Part shown: positions 11,901-21,910 of the stretch, piece by piece | How the letters are laid out: every line of letters begins with the position of its first letter | How positions within the stretch are numbered: position 1 is the stretch's first letter | Source of the DNA: Acanthornis magna | Taxonomy: Eukaryota; Chordata; Aves; Passeriformes; Acanthizidae | DNA length: 64,000 nt | Assembly (NCBI GenBank): GCA_036785705.1 | Contig: JAWUZG010000159.1 | Span: forward strand, 558,001 to 622,000 | Direction: 5' to 3' | Translations under genes and position numbers: made by a program | Notes under the pieces: generated by a model | What the model was told of the DNA's origin: nothing | Database searches by the model: none | The model's input: only the letters and a program-made list of their open reading frames with translations

Positions 11901-14900
11901 GATGGCTCTGCCTCTGAGGCCCCGCGTACCCTCCGGATATTTGTAGTTGTGGGTGATGTCCTCCCGGCTGTCCCTGCCGACGCTCTTGGTGCTGATGTAC
12001 TTCCCCACATCAGAGGACCGGATGCTCTGCTTCTGCATCCCATCGCCCTGCACCACCCAGTACACCACGTCGGCGTTCACCTCCGCGAAGATGAAGGGGA
12101 TGTCGTACTTGAGCTGCATGTCACCCTCTTTGATGGCTTTGACGGGGGCCGGCCCGCAGCAGAAAACTCCTGCATGGAGCAGAGCCGCTGTCACCACCTC
12201 AGGGCTCAGCCACAAGGGGTGGCCGTGGTGGGGTGGCCCAGCCGTGTCAGGGTGTGAGGTGGATGGAGCATCCGTGTGGTGTACGTTGTACCTTCGCTCT
12301 TCTCCTGGGGTGTTGGGTCCAGCACCTGCCACCCATCGTAGCCAGCTGCCAAGTCTGGACGGGCCATCCAGGACTCCACCCAGCAGTGGAAGTTCCTGCA
12401 AGGGAAACCAGCACGTAGAAGTCTCGGGCTCCCCCAGCACCTGCCAGGCTCTGGGGAAGGGGCAGGGCTCACCCCCAGGGGTGGCAGACTGGGGCCCTGC
12501 CCTGTCACTCACCAGATCTTGTCCCAGGACTGCCGCGCCTGCTCCCCCTTCTCGTTGACGTAGCGGTCGATGGTCAGGTTGGCGTTAGTGTCGTGGGCTG
12601 AGTTGTAGTTGGTCACCACACGGGTGGGGATTCCCAGACAGCGCATCACTGTGGGGAGCAGGGCAGGGTGAGATGGGGGCCCAGGTTTGCACCGCTCCCA
12701 TCCCACAGAGCCCCAGGTTTGCACAGCCCCTGCCCCGTGGAGCCCCACGATTCCTGCCCTTCCCTTTGCCTTCCAAAGGGGTTCCTGGGCATGATCCCCG
12801 GGAGGAGCTGGTTCCCACAGCCACTGTGCACGGGCGACGTGGGTGGCACCTGGCTCTGACAGCCTGATGGGTTTGATATTGCAGCAGAAAAAAGGCACAA
12901 AAAGCATCTGCGAGAGCTTTGGAAGTAGAGTGTGGGCAGCCGTGCTGAACCCCAGATTTCATCTCCCAGCTGTCTTTCACTGCACAGGGAGCTCCCCAGG
13001 GAGCAGGGAGGCAGTTACAGCGCTTCAAAGGAAGGCTATAAACCTCTGCGAGTCGCTGAAAATCCACTTTAGTTTTCTGCTATTTCTCTCCTCTAAAAAG
13101 GGTCTCGTCTGTCTGTGACACATCAATGCACTCACAGGCAGCGTTTTTCTTGGGGCGAAGCTGCACGAGCATATGTGAGTGCTTCCCAGCAGCAGCCAGT
13201 CTGGAATTATTCTCCTCTTTTTCCCCAGCCTGACTGCCCTGGTGGCCGTGACATTATTTTGATCTTAGTGCATTCGTGACTTTATTGCAAACTTGGCCTT
13301 AAAGCCACTTCCCTCACCTCATCCTGCCCCAGTCCCTCCCTTGCTGCCTCGCCGGGGAGGCAGTGCTGATTGAAAAAACTTTTCTATAATTTTTTCCCTC
13401 TATTTCCTGGCAAATTAGAGTAACAGAGAGCTAATTGCAAAGGAATTATTGCAGGCTGATTGCAGCCAGTCCCAGCTCTTCCCTCTGGACACAGCACCAG
13501 GAATGGAGGGAGGGCAGGGGCTGAAGTGAGAGATAGATGACTCTATCCTGTGGGGAAGGGGAAACCAGAGATGTCTGCTCTCACCAGTGCACGCCACAGC
13601 AGCAAAGACCCAGCACTGGCCGTACTTGACTGGCTGGCACCCGAACTTCTTCCACCTCTTGAGAATATCCACGCTCCCAATCCAGGCCATGGGGCTCATC
13701 CCATCCTCGTAGCGATTGTCCCACCGCCCAAACAGCACCCCCTGGTCCTCGTCATTACAGTTTACCTGTGGCAGGAGAAAAGGGGTTGGATGGAGGGATG
13801 GAGGAGCAGGAGCAGGCTGGGGAGGGAGGGAAAGAGCCTTTGCCCCAGTCACATGTGCTGTCAGCCACTTTAGCATCCTATGTCCGTGCAAGAGCTCTCT
13901 GGGATGGGGGTGGACATGGTGCTAATTAGGGATGAATTTTAGAAACACACCCTCCTGCCTGGGAATTTGAGAGTGATTATCCCAAAGCTGCTCTGGGACG
14001 GTCTGTGCCCACCCCTGCTATTTGTTTCCTCTAAAAAGGTTCTTACACATATGGGAGCAGTAGCAGGGAAAGGATGTAAAGGGGAGAGGAAACACCCCTG
14101 AGAAGGAAAATGGTGCAACTGGGGGGGATGGAAATGCTACCTGTCTGTCACAGCTGTAACTGGGGTGGTGCTGGCACCCCAGGGAATGTGGGGTGCTGGG
14201 GACACCCTGCCAGGTGCACCCCGGACTCACCATGGCGCTCACCACCCTGCCAATGTACACGGGGTCATTGCGGCGAGAGCAATCCCGGTTCTGATCCCTC
14301 AGGTGTTTGGGATTTATGTCCAGCATGTTGAGGCAGATGGCCAAGATGTCATCCTCAAACTGGAGGAGAGCAGGGAGAAAAGGTTGTGTGAGGTCCCCAC
14401 AGGGGCTCTGCCACCTCTGTCCTCCCTTTCTGGCTCACTGCGATGCCCCTGCCAGCAGAACTGCTGCAGACAGGGGGTCACACATCCTCAGGGTCCCCTC
14501 CCTGACCAGCATCCGCTGAGTGACGTCCCCACTGCCCCCACTCAGCCTGTGAAGCCCGTGGGTGACCTCCTGCCTACGCACTGGCGCTGGATCCGGCTTC
14601 CTTCAACCGCACAGGGGTCAGGGCACGGACCTGATCTCTGGGAAAACCCATTTCCCATCATGGCTGAGTCACAGCCCTTCCTTGAATTGAGACACAGATC
14701 CTGTGGAGGCCACGGGCACCCCCACTCCTGCGGGCCCCCAGCCCTCTGCTCAGGGAGGGAGGCTGAGCAGCCCCTGTGCCCCAGGGGCTGCAGCTCGGGG
14801 TGTGGGCGCTGCCTTATCGGCACCCCTGGCACGGTGCCCGGGAATGTGTTATCAGGCAGCGGCTCCTGGAACAGCAGGGCCACCCCGATTAGGGACATGT

Positions 14901-17900
14901 GGCCATGGGGCCCCCAGGAGCTATGTGCAAACACTGCCCTTGCCTTGCCACGCTTTGAAGTCAGTGCATTCCCTCTTGGAAATGAGATTCCGGTTTCTTT
15001 GACCCATGGCTGCCCTCCAAGGTGCTTTGTGGTGCATGTTTGGCGGGCTGCACACATGGCACCGGTCCCTGTGTCCTGCAGCACCAGAGCTGCAGGGCCT
15101 GGGGCAGCCAGGGGTCCCAAGGGTCCCGGGGGGCCTTGCCCACTCACCTGGCCAAAGTTCCACGGGATGGAGAAGATGTAGTCACAGGTGCCCTGGTAGA
15201 TAAGGCCATGCTGGGACAGGACGTACTCGCGTCGCTCATTCTCGTCACGCATGAAAACCGTGTCCTCTGTGGGGACAGCAAGTGATGGGGACAGGGCTCT
15301 GCCCTGCACAACCAGCTTCCTGACCCCCTCCCTGTGGATGGATCCGGTGGGAAATGAGGCACCAGGGGCTGGAACTGCTTGTGCCTTAAACAGCTGCTGA
15401 GGAATTTCAGCCCAGGTTGATTTGATCTGATGGGAAAATTTCAGCGGGCTTGTGGTTCGCTTTTCATTCTTTCTCATGTCTCTGTCTTTCCTGCCTTTTA
15501 TTTAATGGAGACGGGTCTTTTCCCAGGAGGGGAGACCTCCCTGGGGGTGCAGGGAGCAGTGGGAGTGGGTGTGCTGGCTCAGCACAGCCAAAGCCCTTTC
15601 ACTCACAGCAGCTACTGCTGTGAAAATCAATATTTACTGGAAATGTTTGCAGAAGGAAACCCCACACGTCCATCCCCAGTGCTCAGCACAGCCCTGGTTG
15701 ATCAGAGCTTCCTACAGCCCCTTATCTCTGCAGAGCCAGCACGGAGCATTTGAGCTCTAGGAAACCAGCCAGTCCAGGAGCAGGGGAAGGACATGGGGAG
15801 AGGAAAATCCCAGGGCTGTTAAACCCCACAGGACTGAGCCAGACCTGCCCGCTGAGTCTGGCTGTCCAAATTTCACCAGGACAGTGATATCCCTGTCACT
15901 GAGTCCACAGCTGGGTGCCTGGGTGAGGATGGGTGGGAATGGGCTAGGTGGGGGCAATTAGGGACAACTGGGGGCAATTAGGGGCATTTTAGAGGCTTTT
16001 CCCCTGTCCCCTGCCTGGCCAGGAGCTGGTGCCAGGGACTGCCCAGGGCTTCACACCAGCACTGCAGTGGTGAGCTCCCGTGGGCACCGTGTGGTGGGGG
16101 CAGCCTGGATGGGGCATTGGGTATTTGGGGTGCTGCAAAGGGGCTGTGTGTGTTGTAGGGTGGGGATGGTGCTCTTGGCTCTAACCTGCTGCGGGGATTG
16201 CATGGAGATGGAAGCAAAGTGAGGATTTCTGCTTAGACCTGAGCTCAGACCAGGGCCTGGGACACCTAGGATCTGCAGTGGATTGAGAGCTGCGGGGGGA
16301 GGTGCTGGGGGGGGAATCTTGTGTCTGCCTGAACCTTGGAATCCGTGGACTCAGAGTAGTAAAAGCCTCACCTGGGTGCCAGGGGTTGAAGAGTAGGATG
16401 AAGTCCCCGATTTGGTAGCTGGAGCCCTGGTAGTCGGTGCAGGCCTCCAGGGTCATGCTGTAGCGGCCGATGCGGGCATCGGGTGGGGAGCAGAGCGAGA
16501 CAGAAAGGGACTCCCCATCCTGCTGCTGCACCACGGCGCTCCAGCACGATTCCTCGGGGCAGTCAGTCATAACAAAGTGGGAGCTGGTTCCTGATGTCTC
16601 ACTGGGGCAGGGCCCTGTCACAAAGGAGCAGGTCAGTTCTCCCAGAGCTCCATGGCCCCTGGGAGCCCCCTGCCATGGAGGCTGCACCGAGGGGACCTGC
16701 TCCGCACCCCTTGCCTGGACCTTGGCTGTCCCAGTCTGTGAATATTCACCGTGTGGTTTGCCAGGTACTGAGGACACAGGTTAGCCCAGCTGTGGGGAGC
16801 TCAGGCTTGTCTCTCGCTGTTCGGGAAGGGACAGCCTCGCCCTGTCGGTGTCCCTGGGCCAGCAGAGTACAGGGGGTGCTTGCCCTGGTGCTCACCCCAG
16901 GGCCAGGTTTCTGCTCTCAGCTGCACCTGCTCTTGCCTCTGCTCCGGGCAGAGCTGTAGAGTCCCTGTGCCCACAAAGCCCCGTCCTGTCCCATCCCTGG
17001 CATGGGGGCTGGCAGAGCCCAGCCATGAACCCCAGAGCCGTGTCACCGGGTGCCCCACTACGTGTGTGCAGCCTCAGGCGTTGCTGCAAACACCCCAGCA
17101 TGAGGGATGACCTCAGTGGCCGAAGCGCCGAGCCCGGGACAGCGTGATCCCTGCTGGCCCCACCAAGCCGCAGCCATGGCCAAGCCACCTGCACCGAGGC
17201 AGCTCCAGAGCCGTTCCCCGGAGCGGTGACGCCCAGCCCGGCCCTGCAGCTCCCCGGCCATGCAGGGGCTGGCCGGCAGCCGAGGCAGTGGTGCCACTGC
17301 TGTCCACTGTCCCCCGCCGGAGCACAGCCCCTGCCGGTCCCCGCCAGCCCTCGCCCACAGCGTGGGCGGAGCGCCAGCGCAGCCACCAAAAATACTCGTG
17401 AACTCATCCGAGTGACACAGTTTCTCCTCTCGGGGAGGCTGGGCGGAGCTCACGGTGTGCTTTTGGCAAGAGCCAGGCTGGGCTGACACAGGAGCCTGCC
17501 CCCTCCTGCTCTTCCTCCTCCTGCCTCCTCAGCCCATGGACTCGGGCACCTGAGCAGGGCTCTGCCAGCACGGCTACTGCAAAAATACAGCTCTATTTTC
17601 ACTCTGTTATTCCTCCTCTCTTTCTCGTGGGAGGTGGCACAAGACGGCGGTGGCTTTGCTGTCCCAGGATGAGGGACAGTTCTGTCAGTCCTTGCCTTGA
17701 CAGGGCTGCGGGTCCGGCCCCACTGAGCAATGTGCTGGGGCCGCTGCCGGTGGGGTGGCACTGCCACGTGTCCCTGCGAGCACCAAAGCACCTTTGCCCT
17801 CTTTCTGCAAGCACTGGGGCTGGGCTGCAGCCCAGCGGAGCCTCTGCCAGCCTGGTCCTTGGCCTGGGAGGCTCTGCCTGTGGCTATTCCCCCTGCAAAT

Positions 17901-20900
17901 CCAGCCTGGGACTGCGTGGCTGAAGCATGGCTTGGAGAAACATGGGGTGGGAGTGGGTGGGCAGCTGCTGGTTTAGGGTAAAGCTGGGAGGTGCTGAGTC
18001 TGGTTTTGTCACCAGACCTTCTGGGGGTGGAAAAAGGAGAATTTTACTCTGCAAGGAAACTTGGGTGCAGTTTTACTCTGAATTCTGGCCGGGTTGACTC
18101 AGCATGGTTCTTCAGCCCCGAAATAGCTCTTGCCTGAGAAATAATTTCCTCTCCCTTTGCTCTGAGCTGGCAGAGCTGAGCCTGCACCCAGCCCTGGCCA
18201 TGAGAGCAATAGCCCAGCCCTGGCCCGGCTCAGGGGGCTGCGCTGGGGGGGCTCCATGGGAACATTTCCTTTCTCCACTGTTTGTGTTTCCTGAGCAAAC
18301 CCTGCTCCGGGGATGTCTGAGAGGCAGCAGGGCTGGGTGTAAAGCCCATCAGCAGAATTGCTGTGGTACCCCTGGCTGAAAAGATGCACTTTGCTGATGT
18401 TTCTCAGAGGGGCAAGAGGGCTGGGCAAGGTCCTGGCTTCAGCCAAGGTACTTCCTGGTGAACTGGCATGCCTTAAGTCTGGTTCGGGCATGGGAGGAGG
18501 ACAGGGAGGAGATGATGATGCTGGTGGCTTTTTGTTTTATTTCTTTATCATTCCTCTTCCACTCTCATTAAGGAGATGAGTTTCTACCTTTTTTTTCTTG
18601 TTGTGCTATAAAAGCTCTGCACACCTTTGCCAGGTGGGGAACAGGTACTGTGTGACACGTGCCGGGGCACAGCCCCCATGGGAGCGCAGGTGAGCCCTGG
18701 GGCAGGGACAGAGCGTGGTGACACCTACACAGCCCTCCCTCGCGACACGAACGTGGCAGCACTCACCTGTTTCCACATTGAAGGCGAGTTTGTCCACACC
18801 CTCCTCGTAGCTGCGGCCCGAGAAGCGCAGGGTGATGGTGAAGGGCTGTCCCCGCCGCACCACCAGCTGCTTGCAGCCCATGTCTGCCGTCCGGTGCTCC
18901 CGCCCGTTGCGGTCGCAGTGCAGGTCCCACGTCTCCAGCAGCAGATCTGCAAAGGCAGTGCCATGTACAGCTCTGACACTGGGATTGTGTCACGCAGTCG
19001 CGATGTTTGGGAAGGAAGGCTGGCTGTAGCCCATCCTGACCCTGGGATGGGACCTTGGTGAGGAGTCTGAGCCTCCCCCATGCCCTGTGCTCCCAGATGT
19101 GCCTGGCAGAGCGTCTTTCCAGGAGGGCACTGTGGCCATGCCAGACTCTGAGCATCCTTCCAGGAGTGCTCTGAGGGCTGGGCTCCCATCGTGTGCTGTG
19201 AGAGGGGCACAGCTTTGGCAGCCAAGCTCACAGCAACTTTTTGCCCTCCTGACCCAGTTCTCTGCTGTGTTGTGCCATGGAGCTGCTTCCATGGTATCAC
19301 CCATGCTGCCAGAGCTGTGCCAGACCTGTGTTTCACGGCACCCAGCACTGCAGCAAAGCCCAGCGCTCAGCTCTGCTCTGGGGGCCTTTCCCTGGGGCTG
19401 CTGTCTGTGTGCCCCCACCCCAAGCACATGCTGCTGAGTGAGCCCAGGAATGTCTGCGATGTTCCTGTGCCTCAGCCAGGCCTCCAGCAGATTTACTGTG
19501 CTGTGGCTGCTGACAAATTGGTGAGAGCAAGTGTAGGTTTGGTGGCAGAGGGTGTGTGATGCCCCAGACACGCAGGCAGCTCTGCTCTGCCCCCGGTCCA
19601 GGCAGGGCTGTGTGCAGAAGCACCAACAGCCATGTCCCCGCTGCCCCGGGCGCTGCGCTGGAGCAATGAGATATCATTCATCATCACTGGAGGCCACTGA
19701 CCCCTGACTGCTCTGCAGTGACGCATTAATCACCAGAATAAGCAAAAGCATTCCATGTAGGAGAGCACATGGAGAGCTCAGTGCCAGCGAGGGACTGGGT
19801 AGATCAATGGGCAATACTCAGCTTGCTGCCCCATGCCACTGCTCTCCCTGGCCATGCCCTTCCTAGTGCCAGCCCTGGTAGCCACCGAGCCCTCCTCGGA
19901 CCAGTGCCAAATGGAAACAGCAGCCCATGAGCTCACCGTTCTCAGAGCTAAATGAAAACACCGCTCCTGGCTCTCTGGGCAAGGTGACTCTGCAGTATGG
20001 GCCCAGTGGGAGCAGGGGGCTTGTCACTGTCCCCACCACAATGTGGGAGCTGTCCCTAAGTGAGGGCAAGGTCCCTGCAGCCAGTCCATGGGAACTGTGA
20101 AGTGGGGACAGAGCACAAACAGGCCTTTTCCCACACTGCCTCCCCCTGTGTGAGCAGCACAGCCCTGTGCTACGGAACACGGACTGTACAAGTGGAATCT
20201 CGTGGTTGACACGGAGCCAAATTCACTGACACTGAGTGTGTTCAGAGAACAGGAGCAGGGCTCCTCCTTGTCCCAGTCACTCTGGGGTTATCATCCTTAG
20301 CAGATTTAGCAAAAAGCAGATTTCTCAAAGCAGAGGTGCCTCTACCCAAAGTGATGGGTGCCAAGAGATGGGTGGGAAGGGGGCTGCAGTGCTGCAAGTG
20401 GTAGCAGGGTCCCAGGCAATCAGGAGCAGGAGCTGCCCAGTGTGTTCAGGACAAGAGGACACAGTCTTAAGCTGCACCAGAGGAAGCTTAGGCTGGACGT
20501 TAGGAAAAAATGCTTCACAGAAAGAGTGATTGGGCATTGGAATGGGCTGCCCAGGGAGGTGGTGGAGCCACCGTCCCTGGATGTGTTTAAAAAAAGACTG
20601 GATGTGGCACTTAGTGCCAGAGTCTAGCTGATAAGGTGGTGTTAGCTCATAGGTTGGACTTGATGCTCTCTAAGGTCTTTTCCAACCTAGTTAATTCTGT
20701 GGTTCTGTAGTGGCTCGGCTTTGTGTCTGTGTTAGTGTCTGAGCCGAGGGCCCGGCGTTGCTACAGCAGTGCTGGGAGCCCGGACAGCCTGCGGCACTGT
20801 GGCACAGCAGAGCAGAGTGATGCCGTCTCACCCAGAAGGCTGCGTGCCCGTGGGAATTCCACAGACCCCAAGTTTCCTGGGACTTTGGGGGCAGCTGTCT

Positions 20901-21363
20901 GGGAGCTGGGGGCTGTCTCTGCCCTGAAGAGCCAAGCGAGCAGGATTCCCGAAGGGCAGAAGCTCCATTTCTGCCTGAGCCTCCTGAAATCCCCTCACCC
21001 TGTCAGGACGTGGGCACACGCTTCTGACCCAGCTGTCCACCCTCCTCTACCGGGAAAGCTTTAAATAGCACCAAACTTCATTCTACGAGTACTGGCGACA
21101 CCCGCGCCGGGGCAGATTCGGTAGGGAAGGGCACAGACCCGCACGGACCCCGCTGGGCTTGTTTATGGCCGTCCCGCTTGAGTCTTTCCCGTTTCCCATG
21201 GCCCTTGAGTTCGGCTGAGCGTCAGGGACCGGCCGTAGCCCCAAGCGAGCCGGGAGCGGCGAGCCCTGGCTGGGGCAGGGTGCGGCCGGTCGGAGCTTCC
21301 CGCGGAGCCGGACCGAGCCCGGCACCTGCGGAGGGTTCGCCCCGCGGTCCTACCTTCGGCCAT
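8973..21363 (-). CDS. TGM2: Protein-glutamine gamma-glutamyltransferase 2 (tissue transglutaminase), 13 coding exons, 689 aa
   Basis: Calcium-dependent enzyme that crosslinks glutamine to lysine or amines and also binds GTP; found in cytosol, membrane and matrix. Exons in coding order: 21354-21363, 18767-18946, 16372-16614, 15148-15266, 14231-14359, 13585-13765, 12513-12648, 12292-12395, 11930-12169, 11506-11778, 9778-9938, 9425-9561, 8973-9129. All junctions are GT-AG and the total is 2070 nt, in frame with one stop; human TGM2 is 687 aa. The beta-sandwich (about 1-140) is followed by the catalytic core, with YGQCWVFA giving Cys278, NFHCW giving His336, and LDPTPQ giving Asp359. One extra residue (CNDEDQG) shifts numbering by +1 from human. 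Trp242 and the vicinal Cys pair (VFCCGP) are present. Two beta-barrels follow and end in NVIIAPQPM. Convergent with RPRD1B. Confidence 0.96.
13585..13765 (-). CDS. TGM2: TGM2 exon 6, catalytic cysteine exon
   Basis: Encodes [15 protein letters not shown] through [14 protein letters not shown], carrying nucleophile Cys278 and the conserved Trp242 that stabilises the transition state. Its length of 181 bases is one codon longer than I recall for human (178), from the extra Glu in CNDEDQG. Acceptor CCACAG and donor GTGAGA fit consensus. Confidence 0.93.
16615..18766 (-). other. TGM2 intron 2
   Basis: 2.15 kb between exons 2 and 3, with a strongly GC-rich stretch at about 16900-17400 rich in CpG. 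No exon or mobile element was recognised. Long minus-strand frames here reflect GC content. Confidence 0.7.
18947..21353 (-). other. TGM2 intron 1
   Basis: 2.4 kb first intron, bounded by GTAGGA after exon 1 and TTTGCAG before exon 2. It contains a CR1 fragment at about 20430-20710 in the orientation opposite to TGM2. No other exon was recognised. Confidence 0.75.
20430..20710 (+). mobile_element. CR1 LINE fragment (3' end)
   Basis: Contains the standard avian CR1 3' landmarks in order: GGCTGGACGTTAGGAAAAAA, GGCTGCCCAGGGAGGTGGTG, GTTGGACTTGATG, then CTTTTCCAACCTAG and a terminal ATTCTGTGGTTCTG. The 5' part is truncated, as usual for CR1. It lies in TGM2 intron 1, antisense to the gene. Confidence 0.93.
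21354..21363 (-). CDS. TGM2: TGM2 coding exon 1 (ten coding bases)
   Basis: Only ATG GCC GAA G is coding before the donor GTAGGA, encoding Met-Ala-Glu and the first base of codon 4. Human TGM2 also starts MAE. The ATG sits in a GC-rich island with GCACC in front of it, a good Kozak context. Confidence 0.92.
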
Positions 21364-21419
21364 GGTGCCGGCGGTGCTGGGCGGTGCGGGTGCTGCCGGT
21401 GCCGCCGCCGCTGCGCGTC

Positions 21420-21459
21420 CCGGTACCTGTTCCGGTACCTGTCCCGGTACCTGTCCCGG
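21420..21459 (-). repeat. 12-bp tandem repeat upstream of the TGM2 start codon
   Basis: Three copies of CCGGTACCTGTY (plus strand) at 21420, 21432 and 21444, plus a partial fourth. They lie 57-96 bases upstream of the TGM2 ATG, so probably in the 5' UTR. Each contains TACCTG, which reads CAGGTA on the TGM2 strand. Confidence 0.8.
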
Positions 21460-21684
21460 GGCCGCTGGCAGTGCTGTCGGTGCCGATGCCGGTCCTCGTC
21501 GCGGTCGGGATGCCGGGGGAGCTGCCCCTCACCACCCGCTGTCCGGCCCCACTGCCCGTCCCATTTATCCCGCCCGCCCCCCGCGCCCCCCCCCACCGCG
21601 GGCCGGCGGAGGGAAGAAAGGGAAAACAAAGTTTCCAGGAAACGCGGCGGTTTTAGGTCCCACCTATTGAAAACAACCACCAAG

Positions 21685-21710
21685 AAAAAAAAAAAAAAAA
21701 AAAAAAAAAA
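21685..21710 (+). repeat. Poly(A) tract of 26 bases
   Basis: Uninterrupted A run, followed by GGG and a shorter A run. Upstream of TGM2, on the transcribed strand as poly(T). Length is likely polymorphic. Confidence 0.9.
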
Positions 21711-21910
21711 GGGAAAAAAAAGGAAAAGCAACCGGCCCGGAAGCCCCCCGGGCTGGGCCCCCCCGGAGTCTCCCGGGACCCCGCAGCCCCGGGTAGGAGA
21801 TGGCCCCGCTGCCGATCAAGAGGAGGGGAGAACGAGGGGGCGGAGAGGGGCCGCGAGGCTGCCAGCGAGGTGCCAGGACTCGGGGCTGTTTTCTCCTTAT
21901 AAAGTTCTCT

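Larger units (their letters stand above)
21240..21900. promoter_or_regulatory. TGM2: TGM2 CpG-rich promoter region
   Basis: By eye, CpG-dense sequence surrounds TGM2 exon 1 and extends several hundred bases upstream on the minus strand. It contains GC boxes (GGGCGGGC type) near 21570-21600 and a minus-strand GATAAAT at about 21563-21568 that could act as a TATA element about 200 bases before the ATG. A second TATA-like TTTATAAG lies further out near 21896-21904. Transcription start is not determined. Confidence 0.6.

Noticed and set aside
14165..15477. Open frames of 311-338 codons within TGM2 introns
   Set aside because: They overlap or read against true TGM2 exons 4 and 5, and otherwise run through intron sequence. 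The exon chain already explains the coding content.
21685..21730. Poly(A) run considered as the tail of a processed pseudogene
   Set aside because: No retrocopied coding sequence precedes it. It lies in the TGM2 promoter region and looks like a simple repeat.
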